Part shown: piece by piece, positions 1 to 9,317 of the stretch
Position numbering within the stretch: position 1 is the first letter of the stretch
Layout of the letters: every line of letters begins with the position of its first letter
NCBI RefSeq assembly: GCF_009729855.1
Contig: NZ_WODA01000008.1
Location: 103,805 to 167,804 of the forward strand
DNA: 64,000 nucleotides
Direction: 5' to 3'
From: Agromyces luteolus
GTDB taxonomy: Bacteria; Actinomycetota; Actinomycetes; Actinomycetales; Microbacteriaceae
The notes under the pieces: generated by a model
Databases searched by the model: none
What the model was told of the DNA's origin: nothing
The model's input: only the letters and a program-made list of their open reading frames with translations
Program-made: the position numbers and the translations under genes

Positions 1-834
1 GCACCCGGCCTCTTCGTGCTGATCCTCGCGCCCGACGTCTTCCTCCCGATCCGGAACGTCGGCGCCGCATTCCACTCCGCGACGGCGGGGCTCGAAGCCT
101 CGAGGGACGCGCTCGACCTGCTCGAGGACCGGCCGACGAGCGCATCGGGGCTCCGAACGGATGCCGCGGCATCCGTCGACGCCGACCGGGGCGCAGCGGA
201 CGCAGGGGAGGGCCTGCGCGTCCGCGACCTCGTCGTCGTGCGGGACGGGACGCCCGTCTGCGCGCCGCTCGAGCTCGACGCCGCCCGCGGCGAGTTCGTC
301 GCCCTCGTCGGCGCGAGCGGCTCGGGGAAGTCCTCGGTGCTCGCCGCGATGCTCGGGTTCGCCGACCGCACCGGCGAGCTCGAGCTCGACGGCGTCGCGC
401 TCGGCGCCGGGACGCGACGGCTGGTCGCCTGGGCGGGACAGGCTCCGCAACTCGTCGAGGGCACGATCGCGGAGAACATCCGTCTCGGTTCCGAGGACGC
501 CGACCCCGACCTGCTCGCCCGGGCGGTCGCCGTCGGCGGCGTGGACCTCGATGCGTCGACGCGCCTCGGCCCGTCGGGAGCGGGGCTCTCTGGCGGGCAG
601 GCGCAGCGGGTCGCCGTCGCGCGGGCCGTCCATCGTGCGCTCGCGACCGACGCCCCGCTCGTCCTCCTCGACGAGCCCACGTCGGCGCTCGATCCCGAGC
701 GGGAACGCACGATGGCCGTGGCGCTCCGGGACCTCGCCCGGTCGGGCCGGATCGTGCTCGTCACGACCCACCGAGGCGGGCTGGGCGACGCGGCCGACCG
801 CGTCGTGCGGCTCCGGGAGGCCGTCCGTGCCTGA
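1..834 (+). CDS. cydD: CydD, ABC exporter subunit for cytochrome bd assembly (C-terminal part)
   Basis: The reading frame is open from base 1, so the N-terminus lies upstream. The first residues belong to the end of the transmembrane domain, and an ABC ATPase domain follows. It shows Walker A GASGSGKSS, signature LSGGQAQR and Walker B LVLLDEPTSALD. CydDC is a heterodimeric inner-membrane exporter of cysteine and glutathione that is needed to assemble cytochrome bd oxidase and haem proteins. The assignment rests on the stretch FLPIRNVGAAFHSATAGLEA, typical of CydD, and on the overlapping cydC downstream. The stop overlaps the cydC start by 8 bases, so the two are probably translationally coupled. 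Confidence 0.88.
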   Translation, partial: APGLFVLILAPDVFLPIRNVGAAFHSATAGLEASRDALDLLEDRPTSASGLRTDAAASVDADRGAADAGEGLRVRDLVVVRDGTPVCAPLELDAARGEFVALVGASGSGKSSVLAAMLGFADRTGELELDGVALGAGTRRLVAWAGQAPQLVEGTIAENIRLGSEDADPDLLARAVAVGGVDLDASTRLGPSGAGLSGGQAQRVAVARAVHRALATDAPLVLLDEPTSALDPERERTMAVALRDLARSGRIVLVTTHRGGLGDAADRVVRLREAVRA

Positions 835-2566
835 CCGTTCGCGTTCCGTCCTCCGGCAGGCCGTCCCGCCGGTGCGCCGACTGCTGCCGTCGGTGCTGCT
901 CGGGGTGCTCGCCGGGCTGTCGAGCGTCGCGCTGCTGGCCTCGAGCGCGTGGCTCATCGCACGCGCGGCGGAGCAGCCGCCGATCCTCTTCCTCTCGCTC
1001 GGCGTCGTGGGGGTCCGCGCGTTCGCGATCGGGCGCGCCGTGTTCCGCTACCTCGAGCGGCTCGCCGGTCACGATGCCGCGTTCCGGCAGCTCGCCGAGA
1101 TCCGGGTCGGCGTGTTCGAGCGGATGCTCCCGCTCGCGCCCGACGGCCTGGCCTCGTCGCGGCGCGGCGACCTGCTGTCGCGCTTCGTGGGCGACGTCGA
1201 CGAACTGCAGAACGTGAGCCTGCGGATCGTGCAGCCCGTCGCGAGTGCCGCGATCGTCCTGGCCGCGGCGTTCGCGGGGCTCGCCTGGCTCGCTCCCGGC
1301 GCCGCGGTGGCCGTCGCCGTCGTGCTCGTGCTCGGCATCGGGGGAGCGGTGCTCGCCCAGGTGCTGCTCGCCGCCCGCGCGGACGACCGCCTGGCGCCGC
1401 TCCGCGGCGAGCTGCAGGCCGCGATCGTCGAGCACGTGCAGGCGCTCGACGTGCTCGTGGCGTTCGACGCGGCCGCCGCGGGGCGCGACCGGATCCGGCG
1501 CCTCGGTCGAGACCTCGAGCGGGCGACGCGCGCCCGGGCGTCCGCGGTGGGGCTCGCCGCGGCCGCGATGAGCGCGGTCGGGGCGTTCGCGGCCGCCGCG
1601 AGCCTCGGCGCCGCGCAGCCGCTCCTCGATGGCGGGCGGATCGACGGGCCCACCTTCGCGGTGCTCTGCCTGGTTCCGCTCGCGATCGCCGAGGTCGCCG
1701 CGGCGATCCCGGTCGCGCTCGGGTCGTTGCGCGTGGTTCGTGCGAGCGCCCGGCGGGTCGCCGACGCGGTGCCGGATTCGGTGCCGCCGGAGATCCCGGC
1801 ACGGCCGACCGCCGCCGACCGGGACGCGTCGGAGCCACGCGTGCCCGCCATGCGACGGGTTCCCACGATCGAGCTCCGCGGTGCGAGTGCGCGGTGGCCG
1901 GCCGTCGCGGTCGACGACCCGACGGATGGCGCCGAGGCATCCGCCCTGCCCTCGCTCGCGCCGCTCGACCTCGACCTCGCGCCGGGCGAGCGGGTGCTCG
2001 TCACGGGGCCATCGGGCGCGGGCAAGACCACGTTGGCGCACGTGCTCGTCCGGTTCCTCGAGTACGGCGGGTCGTACCGGCTCGACGGCGTCGAGGCGCG
2101 CGAGCACGATCCGCGCGAGGTGCGGCGCGTGGTCGGCCTCGTCGAGCAGCGGCCCTGGCTCTTCGACGAGGACCTCCGTCAGAACCTGGTCTTCGCGCGC
2201 GACACCGCGACCGACGCGGAGCTGCTCGACGTGCTCGACCGAGTCGGCCTCGCGGAGTGGGTGGCGGCCCGAGGGGGGCTGGACTCCCGGGTGGGCGAGC
2301 GCGGCGAGCTGGTCTCGGGCGGGCAGGCGCAGCGCATCGCGCTCGCGCGGGCCATGCTCGCCGACTTCCCCGTGCTCGTGCTCGACGAGCCCACCGCGAG
2401 CGTCGACCCGGCACAGGCGGACGCGCTGCTGCGCGACCTGCTCGCGGCGGCGGGTCGTGAGCGGACCGTGCTGCTCATCTCGCACACGGGTGCGCCCGCC
2501 GGGCTCGTGGACCGGACGATCGAGCTCGCGGGGAACGCGGCTCGTCGTCGGCCCGACCTCCCATGA
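827..2566 (+). CDS. cydC: CydC, ABC exporter subunit for cytochrome bd assembly
   Basis: This 579-residue protein is the partner half-transporter of CydD. An N-terminal membrane domain (about residues 20-300, several hydrophobic helices including VLLGVLAGLSSVALLASSAW) is followed by an ATPase domain with Walker A GPSGAGKTT, signature LVSGGQAQR and Walker B VLVLDEPTASVD. The GTG start at 827 is chosen because GGGAGG sits six bases upstream (815-820) and the gene overlaps the cydD stop. The linker between the two domains is long, Pro/Ala-rich and variable. No downstream partner is visible; the next gene encodes a separate secreted peptidase. Confidence 0.9.
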   Translation: MPDRSRSVLRQAVPPVRRLLPSVLLGVLAGLSSVALLASSAWLIARAAEQPPILFLSLGVVGVRAFAIGRAVFRYLERLAGHDAAFRQLAEIRVGVFERMLPLAPDGLASSRRGDLLSRFVGDVDELQNVSLRIVQPVASAAIVLAAAFAGLAWLAPGAAVAVAVVLVLGIGGAVLAQVLLAARADDRLAPLRGELQAAIVEHVQALDVLVAFDAAAAGRDRIRRLGRDLERATRARASAVGLAAAAMSAVGAFAAAASLGAAQPLLDGGRIDGPTFAVLCLVPLAIAEVAAAIPVALGSLRVVRASARRVADAVPDSVPPEIPARPTAADRDASEPRVPAMRRVPTIELRGASARWPAVAVDDPTDGAEASALPSLAPLDLDLAPGERVLVTGPSGAGKTTLAHVLVRFLEYGGSYRLDGVEAREHDPREVRRVVGLVEQRPWLFDEDLRQNLVFARDTATDAELLDVLDRVGLAEWVAARGGLDSRVGERGELVSGGQAQRIALARAMLADFPVLVLDEPTASVDPAQADALLRDLLAAAGRERTVLLISHTGAPAGLVDRTIELAGNAARRRPDLP

Positions 2567-2714
2567 GCCGATCGGCGCACGATCCGGGCGCATCGCGCAC
2601 GATGCATGCGTGTGCGGTCGCCCGCCCTTCCCGAGCAGGGCGGGGCTGCGCTAGGTTGCGCGTGTGCGCCGGGTGGAACCGGCTTCCGACCCATCCCTCC
2701 ACGAAGGAGCAACG

Positions 2715-4256
2715 GTGAACAGAACGAAGACCAGAGCCCGTGTCGGAGCCGTCGCGGTGACGGCTGCCGTCTGCGGATCGCTCGCGATCGCCGGGACCGC
2801 GCAGGCCGCGGTGGCGACGAACACGACCGCTCTCCGCGACGCCGTCACGGTCGAGGGCGTCATGGAGCACCTCGAGGCGTTCCAGGCGATCGCCGACGCG
2901 AACGACGACAACCGCGCAGCGGGGACGTCCGGCCACGACGCATCCGTCGACTACGTCGAGGGCATCCTCGACGCAGCGGGGTACGACACGTGGCGGCAGC
3001 CGTTCAGCTACGAACGTACCGACTTCGGCGACTCGGCCCTGCAGCAGGTCGCTCCGAACGCCGTCGACTACGTGCTCGGCCTCGACTTCTTCCCCATGGA
3101 CTTCTCCGGCGAGGGTGACGTGACCGCGGACGTCGTGCCGGTCGACGTGAACCTGACGGGCGACCACGCCTCGAGCAGCGGGTGCGAGGCGTCGGACTTC
3201 ACCGGATTCCCGGCCGGGGCGATCGCGCTGATCCAGCGCGGCACCTGCGCGTTCGGCGTGAAGGCGGACAATGCCGTGGCCGCGAATGCCTCCGGCGTCA
3301 TCGTGTTCAACCAGGGCAATGTCGTGCCCGGCGACGATCGTCTCGGCCTGTTCGGCGGGACGCTCGGCGAGCCGGTGCGCACCATCCCGGTGGTCAGCGC
3401 ACCCTACGCGCTCGGCGCCGAGTGGGTCGGGATCGCGAACTCCACGGGTCTCGAGATGCGACTCAACCTCGAGGCCGAGGTCGTGACGGTCGAGACCGAG
3501 AACCTGCTCGCCGACACGCCGTCGGGTCGCACCGACCGTACCGTCGTCGTCGGCGGCCACCTCGACTCCGTCGCCGAGGGTCCCGGCATCAACGACAACG
3601 GGTCCGGGACCGCGGCGATCCTCGAGACCGCGCTGCAGATGTCCGAGCTCGGAATCGACCCCGAGAACCGCGTGCGCTTCGCGTTCTGGAGCGGTGAGGA
3701 GGACGGCCTGATCGGCTCGAGCTACTACGTCTCCCAGTTGACCAGCCGCGAGATCAAGGACACCGCGCTGAACCTCAACTTCGACATGGTGGGCTCGCCG
3801 AATGCCGCGTACTTCGTGTACGACGGTGACGGCGACGCGTTCGGGCTCTCGGGTCCGACGGGGTCGGCCGTCATCGAGGACGTCTTCACCGACTTCTTCG
3901 GCTCGCAGGGTGAGTACACCGACCCGACCGCGTTCGACGGCCGCAGCGACTACTTCGGCTTCATCAACGCGGGCATCCCCGCCGGGGGACTCTTCACGGG
4001 TGCCGAGGGCATCAAGTCGGCCGAGCAGGAGGCTCGCTACGGCGGACAGGCCGGGATCGCGTTCGATCCGTGCTATCACGCCGCGTGCGACACGATCGAC
4101 AACATCGATGACGACGCTCTCGACATCATGTCGGATGCCATCGCGCACTCGACGCTGACCTTCGCCGAGACGACCTCGGCGGTTCCCGGTACCGGCAAGG
4201 GCAAGGGCAAGGGCACCGTCGAGTGGCAGTACCAGGGCAACTCGGCGCTCCGTTGA
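2715..4256 (+). CDS. secreted M28 family aminopeptidase with PA domain
   Basis: The 513-residue precursor has a Sec signal peptide (basic NRTKTRAR, hydrophobic core, AQA cleavage region), an inserted protease-associated domain around residues 130-250 (CEASDFTGF, RGTCAFGVKAD), and an M28 zinc-peptidase domain. Candidate zinc and catalytic residues are in GGHLDS, NDNGSG, SGEEDG, NFDMVG and HAACD, as in Streptomyces griseus aminopeptidase. It should release N-terminal residues from peptides outside the cell. GTG 2715 is chosen for the GAAGGAG at 2703-2709 and the clean signal peptide. A second in-frame GTG at 2664 lies six bases after TAGGTT (2652-2657) and could start a leaderless form with 17 extra residues. 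The Gly-Lys-rich tail GKGKGKG is unusual. Confidence 0.9.
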   Translation: MNRTKTRARVGAVAVTAAVCGSLAIAGTAQAAVATNTTALRDAVTVEGVMEHLEAFQAIADANDDNRAAGTSGHDASVDYVEGILDAAGYDTWRQPFSYERTDFGDSALQQVAPNAVDYVLGLDFFPMDFSGEGDVTADVVPVDVNLTGDHASSSGCEASDFTGFPAGAIALIQRGTCAFGVKADNAVAANASGVIVFNQGNVVPGDDRLGLFGGTLGEPVRTIPVVSAPYALGAEWVGIANSTGLEMRLNLEAEVVTVETENLLADTPSGRTDRTVVVGGHLDSVAEGPGINDNGSGTAAILETALQMSELGIDPENRVRFAFWSGEEDGLIGSSYYVSQLTSREIKDTALNLNFDMVGSPNAAYFVYDGDGDAFGLSGPTGSAVIEDVFTDFFGSQGEYTDPTAFDGRSDYFGFINAGIPAGGLFTGAEGIKSAEQEARYGGQAGIAFDPCYHAACDTIDNIDDDALDIMSDAIAHSTLTFAETTSAVPGTGKGKGKGTVEWQYQGNSALR

Positions 4257-4282
4257 CGCCCTGATCCGCTGATCGCACGACC

Positions 4283-4315
4283 CGACGGGCGGGTGCCGAC
4301 GGCACCCGCCCGTCG
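4283..4315 (+). terminator. strong hairpin terminator after the M28 peptidase gene
   Basis: A perfect 15-bp GC-rich stem (4283-4297 with 4301-4315) closes a 3-base loop. It lies 26 bases after the peptidase stop and before the pabB promoter. There is no U-tract, as is common for actinobacterial hairpin terminators. Confidence 0.8.
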
Positions 4316-4356
4316 CCGCGCGCCGCGGGAGCGCGGCGCGGCCGTAGGCTGAGGGG

Positions 4357-5790
4357 ATGCCGCGACGAATCCGCAGCACGGCGCTGCCCGAGTGGCGCGA
4401 CCCGCAGTCGGTGTTCCTCGCCATCGCAGCGGATGCCCCTCGCGTGGCGTGGCTCGACGGCGGCGACGACGCGACCGAGGGTCGGAGCGTGATCGCGATC
4501 GCGGCCGCAGACTCGCCCGTCGTGCGGGCGGGCGGCACGTCCTCGCCGGATGCCGTCTACGCGGCGCTGGCCGACGGGGTCGGCGGTCTCGACGACGCCG
4601 GGGTGGCGGCCGGTCGAGCGGCCGTCGGATGGCACGGATGGTTCGGGTACGAGTTCGGCGCCCGCACGCTCGGCGTGCCTGCCGCGGACTCGGGAACCCC
4701 CGAGGTCACGTTCTTCCTCGCGGATCGCGTGATCGTCTTCGAGCACGCCGCGCGCACCGTGCGACTCGAGTGGATCGAGGACGCCGCCGCCGGCGCGGCC
4801 GGGGCCGACGAGTGGGTCCGGCGTACGACGCTGCGGATCGACGGGATCGGTTCGTCCGCGCCATCCGCCGACGACTCGACACCGCCGCCGCCGCCGAGCG
4901 CGGTGCCGGCGCGGACGCGATGGCGCCACTCGCCCGACGAGTACCGGCGCATGATCGCCGAGTGCCAGGCGGCCATCACCCGCGGCGACGCGTACCAGCT
5001 GTGCCTCACCAACCGCGTCGACGTCGACGTGCGACCCGACCCGGTGACCGCGTACCTCGCGCTCCGCGCCTCGAGCCCGAGCCACCACGGCGGATTCGTC
5101 CGCATCGACGACGTGGCGCTCCTCAGCGCCTCGCCCGAGCAGTTCCTGCTCGTCGAGCCCGACGGCACGGTGGCCACGAAGCCCATGAAGGGCACGCGGC
5201 CGCGGTCGGCCGATCCGGCGACGGATGCCGCGCTCCGCGCCGAGCTCCACGCGAGCGAGAAGGAGCGCGCGGAGAACCTCATGATCGTCGACCTCATGCG
5301 CAACGACCTCGGCCGCATCGCCGAGCTCGGCACGGTCCGCGTGCCGCACCTGCTCGAGGTCGAGGAGTACCCGCACGTGCACCAGCTCGTCTCGACGGTG
5401 ACGGCGCGGCTGCGGCATCCGCTCACCGCCCTCGACGCCGTGCGATCGGCGTTCCCCGCCGGCTCGATGACGGGCGCGCCGAAGCTGTCGGCCATGACGA
5501 TCCTGCACGGACTCGAGCGGGGTCCGCGCGGGGTGTACTCGGGGGCGTTCGGATGCCTCGGGGTCGACGGCACCGCCGACCTCGCGATGGTGATCCGCTC
5601 GATCGTGCTGACGCCCGACGGGGCGTCCATCGGCACGGGCGGCGGGATCACGGCGCTCTCCGACCCCGACGAGGAGGTCGAGGAGACCCGCATCAAGGCG
5701 CGCGCGCTCATCGCGGCGCTCGGCGGCGAGGCGCCGGACGCCTGGACGGGCCGGTCGGGCGGGCCGGAACCGTCGGCCTCGCCGGCGTGA
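4357..5790 (+). CDS. pabB: aminodeoxychorismate synthase component I (PabB-type)
   Basis: The 477-residue protein belongs to the chorismate-utilising (TrpE/PabB) family. Its C-terminal half, from about residue 200, carries the chorismate-binding domain: GDAYQLCLTNRV, SASPEQF, EKERAENLMIVDLMRNDLG, GSMTGAPK and GTGGGIT. The segment KPMKGTRPR has a lysine where anthranilate synthases have alanine (PIAGT), which points to aminodeoxychorismate formation for folate rather than to tryptophan synthesis. No glutamine amidotransferase partner or lyase is adjacent. A -10 element TAGGCT (4345-4350) sits six bases before the ATG, so the mRNA is probably leaderless. Confidence 0.87.
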   Translation: MPRRIRSTALPEWRDPQSVFLAIAADAPRVAWLDGGDDATEGRSVIAIAAADSPVVRAGGTSSPDAVYAALADGVGGLDDAGVAAGRAAVGWHGWFGYEFGARTLGVPAADSGTPEVTFFLADRVIVFEHAARTVRLEWIEDAAAGAAGADEWVRRTTLRIDGIGSSAPSADDSTPPPPPSAVPARTRWRHSPDEYRRMIAECQAAITRGDAYQLCLTNRVDVDVRPDPVTAYLALRASSPSHHGGFVRIDDVALLSASPEQFLLVEPDGTVATKPMKGTRPRSADPATDAALRAELHASEKERAENLMIVDLMRNDLGRIAELGTVRVPHLLEVEEYPHVHQLVSTVTARLRHPLTALDAVRSAFPAGSMTGAPKLSAMTILHGLERGPRGVYSGAFGCLGVDGTADLAMVIRSIVLTPDGASIGTGGGITALSDPDEEVEETRIKARALIAALGGEAPDAWTGRSGGPEPSASPA

Positions 5791-5916
5791 ACGCCCGGCG
5801 CGAACGCCCGACGCACCCCTCCGGGCATTGAGTAGGCTTGACCCTCGGGCGCCCGTCGCGCGCGCCCGTATCCGGGCGTCTCGCCCGACCCCCCGCGCAT
5901 CACGATTGAGAGTCAC

Positions 5917-8490
5917 GTGGCACACGAGCAGGACACCCCCCAGGCCGAGGCAGGCACCTACGACTTCGCGACGATCCAGGCGAAGTGGGGTCCGGTGTGG
6001 GAGGAGCTCGAACCGTTCCGCGCGGCGCAGCCGGGGGACACGCGCCCCCGCAAGTACATCCTCGACATGTTCCCGTACCCGTCGGGCGACCTGCACATGG
6101 GCCACGCCGAGGCGTTCGGCTTCGGCGACGCCGCTGCACGCTACTGGCGTCACCAGGGCTTCGACGTGCTGCACCCGATCGGCTGGGACTCGTTCGGCCT
6201 GCCCGCCGAGAACGCGGCGATCAAGCGCGGCGCCGACCCGAAGGCGTGGACCTACGCGAACATCGAGCAGCAGAAGCGCTCGTTCAAGCAGTACGCGCCG
6301 TCGTTCGACTGGACTCGCGAGCTGCACACGAGCGACCCCGAGTACTACAAGTGGAACCAGTGGCTGTTCCTGAAGCTGTACGAGAAGGGCATCGCGTACC
6401 GCAAGGACGGCCAGGTCAACTGGTGCCCGGTCGACCAGACCGTGCTCGCGAACGAGCAGGTCGTCGACGGCCACTGCGAGCGCTGCGGCGCCGTCGTGAC
6501 GAAGAAGGCGCTGACGCAGTGGTACTTCCGCGTCACCGACTACGCCGACCGCCTGCTCGACGACCTGAACCAGCTCGAGGGCAAGTGGCCGAACAAGGTC
6601 CTGACCATGCAGCGCAACTGGATCGGCCGCTCGTCGGGCGCCGACGTCGACTTCGCGATCGAGGGGCGCGACGAGCCCGTCACGGTGTTCACGACGCGCC
6701 CCGACACGCTGTACGGCGCGACCTTCATGGTCGTCGCGCCCGACTCGGCGCTGGCTGAGGAGCTGGCCGCGGGGGCGCCCGACGAGGTGCGTGCCAGGTT
6801 CGACGAGTACCTCAGCTCGGTGCGCGCCGAGAGCGACATCGACCGCCTCTCCACCGACCGCCCGAAGACCGGCGTCTTCCTCGAGCGCTACGCGACGAAC
6901 CCGCTGAACGGCGAGCGCCTGCCGATCTGGGCGGCCGACTACGTGCTCGCCGACTACGGCCACGGCGCGATCATGGCCGTGCCCGCGCACGACCAGCGCG
7001 ACCTCGACTTCGCCCGTGCGTTCGAGCTGCCCGTGCGCGTCGTGGTCGACACGAACGCGCCCGTGACCGGCGTCATCCCCGTCATCCCGGTCGACGAGCA
7101 CGGCGTGCCGCTGCCGATGGACGACCTGCCCACGCTCGACCCCGCCGGGACGGGCATCGCCCTCGCCGGCGAGGGCCGTCTCACGAACTCCGGCCCCCTG
7201 AACGGCCTGAGCAAGACGAACGCGATCCGTCGCGCGATCGAGATCCTCGAGGAGCGCGGCGTCGGCCGCGCCGCGAAGAACTTCCGGCTGCGCGACTGGC
7301 TGATCTCGCGCCAGCGGTACTGGGGCACGCCGATCCCGATCATCCACTGCGAGCACTGCGGCGAGGTGCCGGTGCCCGAGGCCGACCTGCCGGTGCGACT
7401 GCCGGATGCCGCGGGGCTCGACCTCAGCCCCAAGGGTGCGAGCCCGCTCGGTGCCGCCGAGGAGTGGTCGCGCGTGACGTGCCCGGACTGCGGTCGCGAG
7501 GCGCGCCGCGACTCGGACACGATGGACACGTTCGTCGACAGTTCGTGGTACTACTTGCGCTACCTGAACCCGAACGACGACGCGAAGGCGTTCGACCCGG
7601 CCGAGGCCGAGAAGTGGATGCCGGTCGACCAGTACGTCGGCGGCGTCGAGCACGCGATCCTGCACCTGCTCTACTCGCGCTTCGTCACGAAGGTGCTCTT
7701 CGACCTCGGCTACCTCGGGTTCACCGAGCCGTTCACGTCGCTGCTCAACCAGGGCATGGTCATCATGGACGGCACCAAGATGTCGAAGTCCAAGGACAAC
7801 CTGGTCGAGTTCGCGTCGGAGCTGTCGGCGCATGGCGCCGATGCGCTGAGGGTCACGATGGCCTTCGCCGGTCCGCCCGAGGACGACATCGACTGGGCCG
7901 ACGTCTCGCCCGTGGGTGCGGCGAAGTTCCTCGCGCGCGCCTGGCGCATCTCGGGCGAGGTCACCTCGAGCCCCGACGTCGAGTGGAAGTCGGGCGACCC
8001 TGCGCTGCGCCGCGTCACGCACCGGCTGCTGGCGGATGCCCCGGGCCTGGCCGAATCGTTCAAGTTCAACGTCATCGTGGCGCGCCTCATGGAGCTCGTG
8101 AACGCCACGCGCAAGGCCATCGATTCCGGACCCGGCGCCGGCGATGCGGCCGTCCGCGAGGCCGCCGAGGTCACCGCGATGATCCTCGACCTGTTCGCGC
8201 CGTACACGGCGGAGGACATGTGGGAGCGGCTCGGTTACGAGCCCACGGTCGCGAACGTCGTGTGGCGCAAGGCCGACCCGGCGCTCCTCGTCGAGGAGTC
8301 GGTCACGGCGATCGTGCAGGTCGACGGCAAGGTGCGCGACCGTCTCGAGGTCTCGCCGAAGATCGGCGCCGACGAGCTCGAGTCGCTCGCTCGGGCCTCG
8401 TCCGCGGTGACCCGCTCGGTCGGCGACCGCGAGATCGTCAACGTCATCGTGCGCGCGCCGAAGCTCGTCAACATCGCCACGCGCGGCTAG
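5917..8490 (+). CDS. leuS: leucyl-tRNA synthetase
   Basis: The 857-residue class I aminoacyl-tRNA synthetase charges tRNA-Leu in the cytoplasm. The HIGH-type motif HMGH is at residues 60-63 in [14 protein letters not shown]. The CP1 editing domain is inserted in the middle ([27 protein letters not shown]). The KMSKS motif starts at about residue 621 ([10 protein letters not shown]), and the C-terminal anticodon-binding domain follows. Length fits bacterial LeuRS. The GTG start gives [10 protein letters not shown] candidate -10 TAGGCT at 5833-5838 predicts a leader of about 70 bases. I saw no T-box features in that leader. Confidence 0.97.
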   Translation: MAHEQDTPQAEAGTYDFATIQAKWGPVWEELEPFRAAQPGDTRPRKYILDMFPYPSGDLHMGHAEAFGFGDAAARYWRHQGFDVLHPIGWDSFGLPAENAAIKRGADPKAWTYANIEQQKRSFKQYAPSFDWTRELHTSDPEYYKWNQWLFLKLYEKGIAYRKDGQVNWCPVDQTVLANEQVVDGHCERCGAVVTKKALTQWYFRVTDYADRLLDDLNQLEGKWPNKVLTMQRNWIGRSSGADVDFAIEGRDEPVTVFTTRPDTLYGATFMVVAPDSALAEELAAGAPDEVRARFDEYLSSVRAESDIDRLSTDRPKTGVFLERYATNPLNGERLPIWAADYVLADYGHGAIMAVPAHDQRDLDFARAFELPVRVVVDTNAPVTGVIPVIPVDEHGVPLPMDDLPTLDPAGTGIALAGEGRLTNSGPLNGLSKTNAIRRAIEILEERGVGRAAKNFRLRDWLISRQRYWGTPIPIIHCEHCGEVPVPEADLPVRLPDAAGLDLSPKGASPLGAAEEWSRVTCPDCGREARRDSDTMDTFVDSSWYYLRYLNPNDDAKAFDPAEAEKWMPVDQYVGGVEHAILHLLYSRFVTKVLFDLGYLGFTEPFTSLLNQGMVIMDGTKMSKSKDNLVEFASELSAHGADALRVTMAFAGPPEDDIDWADVSPVGAAKFLARAWRISGEVTSSPDVEWKSGDPALRRVTHRLLADAPGLAESFKFNVIVARLMELVNATRKAIDSGPGAGDAAVREAAEVTAMILDLFAPYTAEDMWERLGYEPTVANVVWRKADPALLVEESVTAIVQVDGKVRDRLEVSPKIGADELESLARASSAVTRSVGDREIVNVIVRAPKLVNIATRG

Positions 8491-8597
8491 GGTCGTCGCC
8501 GCACCGAGTCGTCCTCCACATCGAGACGCTCGGGGCGGCGCACGCCCGGCGGCGTCGAGCATCCGTTCCGGGCCGTGCCGCGACGTAGCGTCGCGAC

Positions 8598-9317
8598 GTG
8601 ACCGACGAACCCGCTCAGGACCAGCTCGCCCCGCTCGCGGGCGCGCGTGCCCGCCCGCGAGCGCGCGTGGCCGTCGGCGCCGCGGTCGTGCTGTTCGTCG
8701 CCGCGGTCGCAGCGTCGGCGATCCTGTCGTTCGCGTCGGGCGGCGGGGGAGCGCAGGGCGAGATCGTCCGGGCCGACATCGACGGCGTCGCAGGCTCGAC
8801 CGGCGACGGGACGGCCGGCGGTGGCGCGACCGCCGGAGGCGCGACCGCGACCGCGACCGCGACCGGCGCGACGATCGCGGCTCCGGCGATCCTCGTGCAC
8901 GTGCTGGGTGCCGTCGCAGAGCCGGGCATCGTCGAACTCCGGCCCGGCGCGCGCGTCGTGGACGCGATCGGCGCGGCGGGGGGACTCGTGGACGAGGCCG
9001 ATCCCGCAGGGGTGAACCTCGCGCGGGTGCTCGTGGACGGCGAGCAGCTCGTCGTCCCGCGCGAGGGGGAGGTGCCGCCGCCTGCGACGGCCGTCACGGG
9101 CGGGCAGGCCACCGCGGCGAGCGGCGGTCGGGTCAGCCTCAACCAGGCGGATGCCGCCGCGCTCGACACCCTGCCCAGGATCGGGCCGGCCCTCGCGCAA
9201 CGGATCATCGACTGGCGGGAGGCGAACGGGCCGTTCACCGACGTCTCGCAGCTGACGGAGGTGGCCGGCATCGGCGATGCCGTCTACTCCGGGCTGGTCG
9301 ACCTCGTGAGCCTCTGA
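8598..9317 (+). CDS. comEA: ComEA-like helix-hairpin-helix DNA-binding protein
   Basis: The 239-residue protein has an N-terminal membrane anchor (VAVGAAVVLFVAAVAASAIL, about residues 27-50), a low-complexity Ala/Gly/Thr linker, an SLBB-type domain (about 95-155; VHVLGAVAEPGIVELRPGAR), and two C-terminal helix-hairpin-helix motifs (LNQADAAALDTLPRIGPALA and VAGIGDAVYSGL). ComEA proteins bind incoming double-stranded DNA at the outer membrane face during natural transformation. comEC follows with no gap. TAGCGT at 8586-8591 lies six bases before the GTG, which suggests a leaderless operon transcript. Confidence 0.93.
   Translation: MTDEPAQDQLAPLAGARARPRARVAVGAAVVLFVAAVAASAILSFASGGGGAQGEIVRADIDGVAGSTGDGTAGGGATAGGATATATATGATIAAPAILVHVLGAVAEPGIVELRPGARVVDAIGAAGGLVDEADPAGVNLARVLVDGEQLVVPREGEVPPPATAVTGGQATAASGGRVSLNQADAAALDTLPRIGPALAQRIIDWREANGPFTDVSQLTEVAGIGDAVYSGLVDLVSL

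Noticed and set aside
5839..5916. T-box riboswitch ahead of leuS
   Set aside because: No specifier loop, T-box sequence or terminator/antiterminator pair could be found in the roughly 70-base leader.
4126..8562. Very long open frame on the minus strand opposite pabB and leuS, and similar ones opposite comEC, dgt-dnaG and the ABC operon
   Set aside because: They are antisense shadows caused by GC3 bias; their translations are low-complexity Arg/Val/Asp strings without domains, and the sense strand has clear genes.
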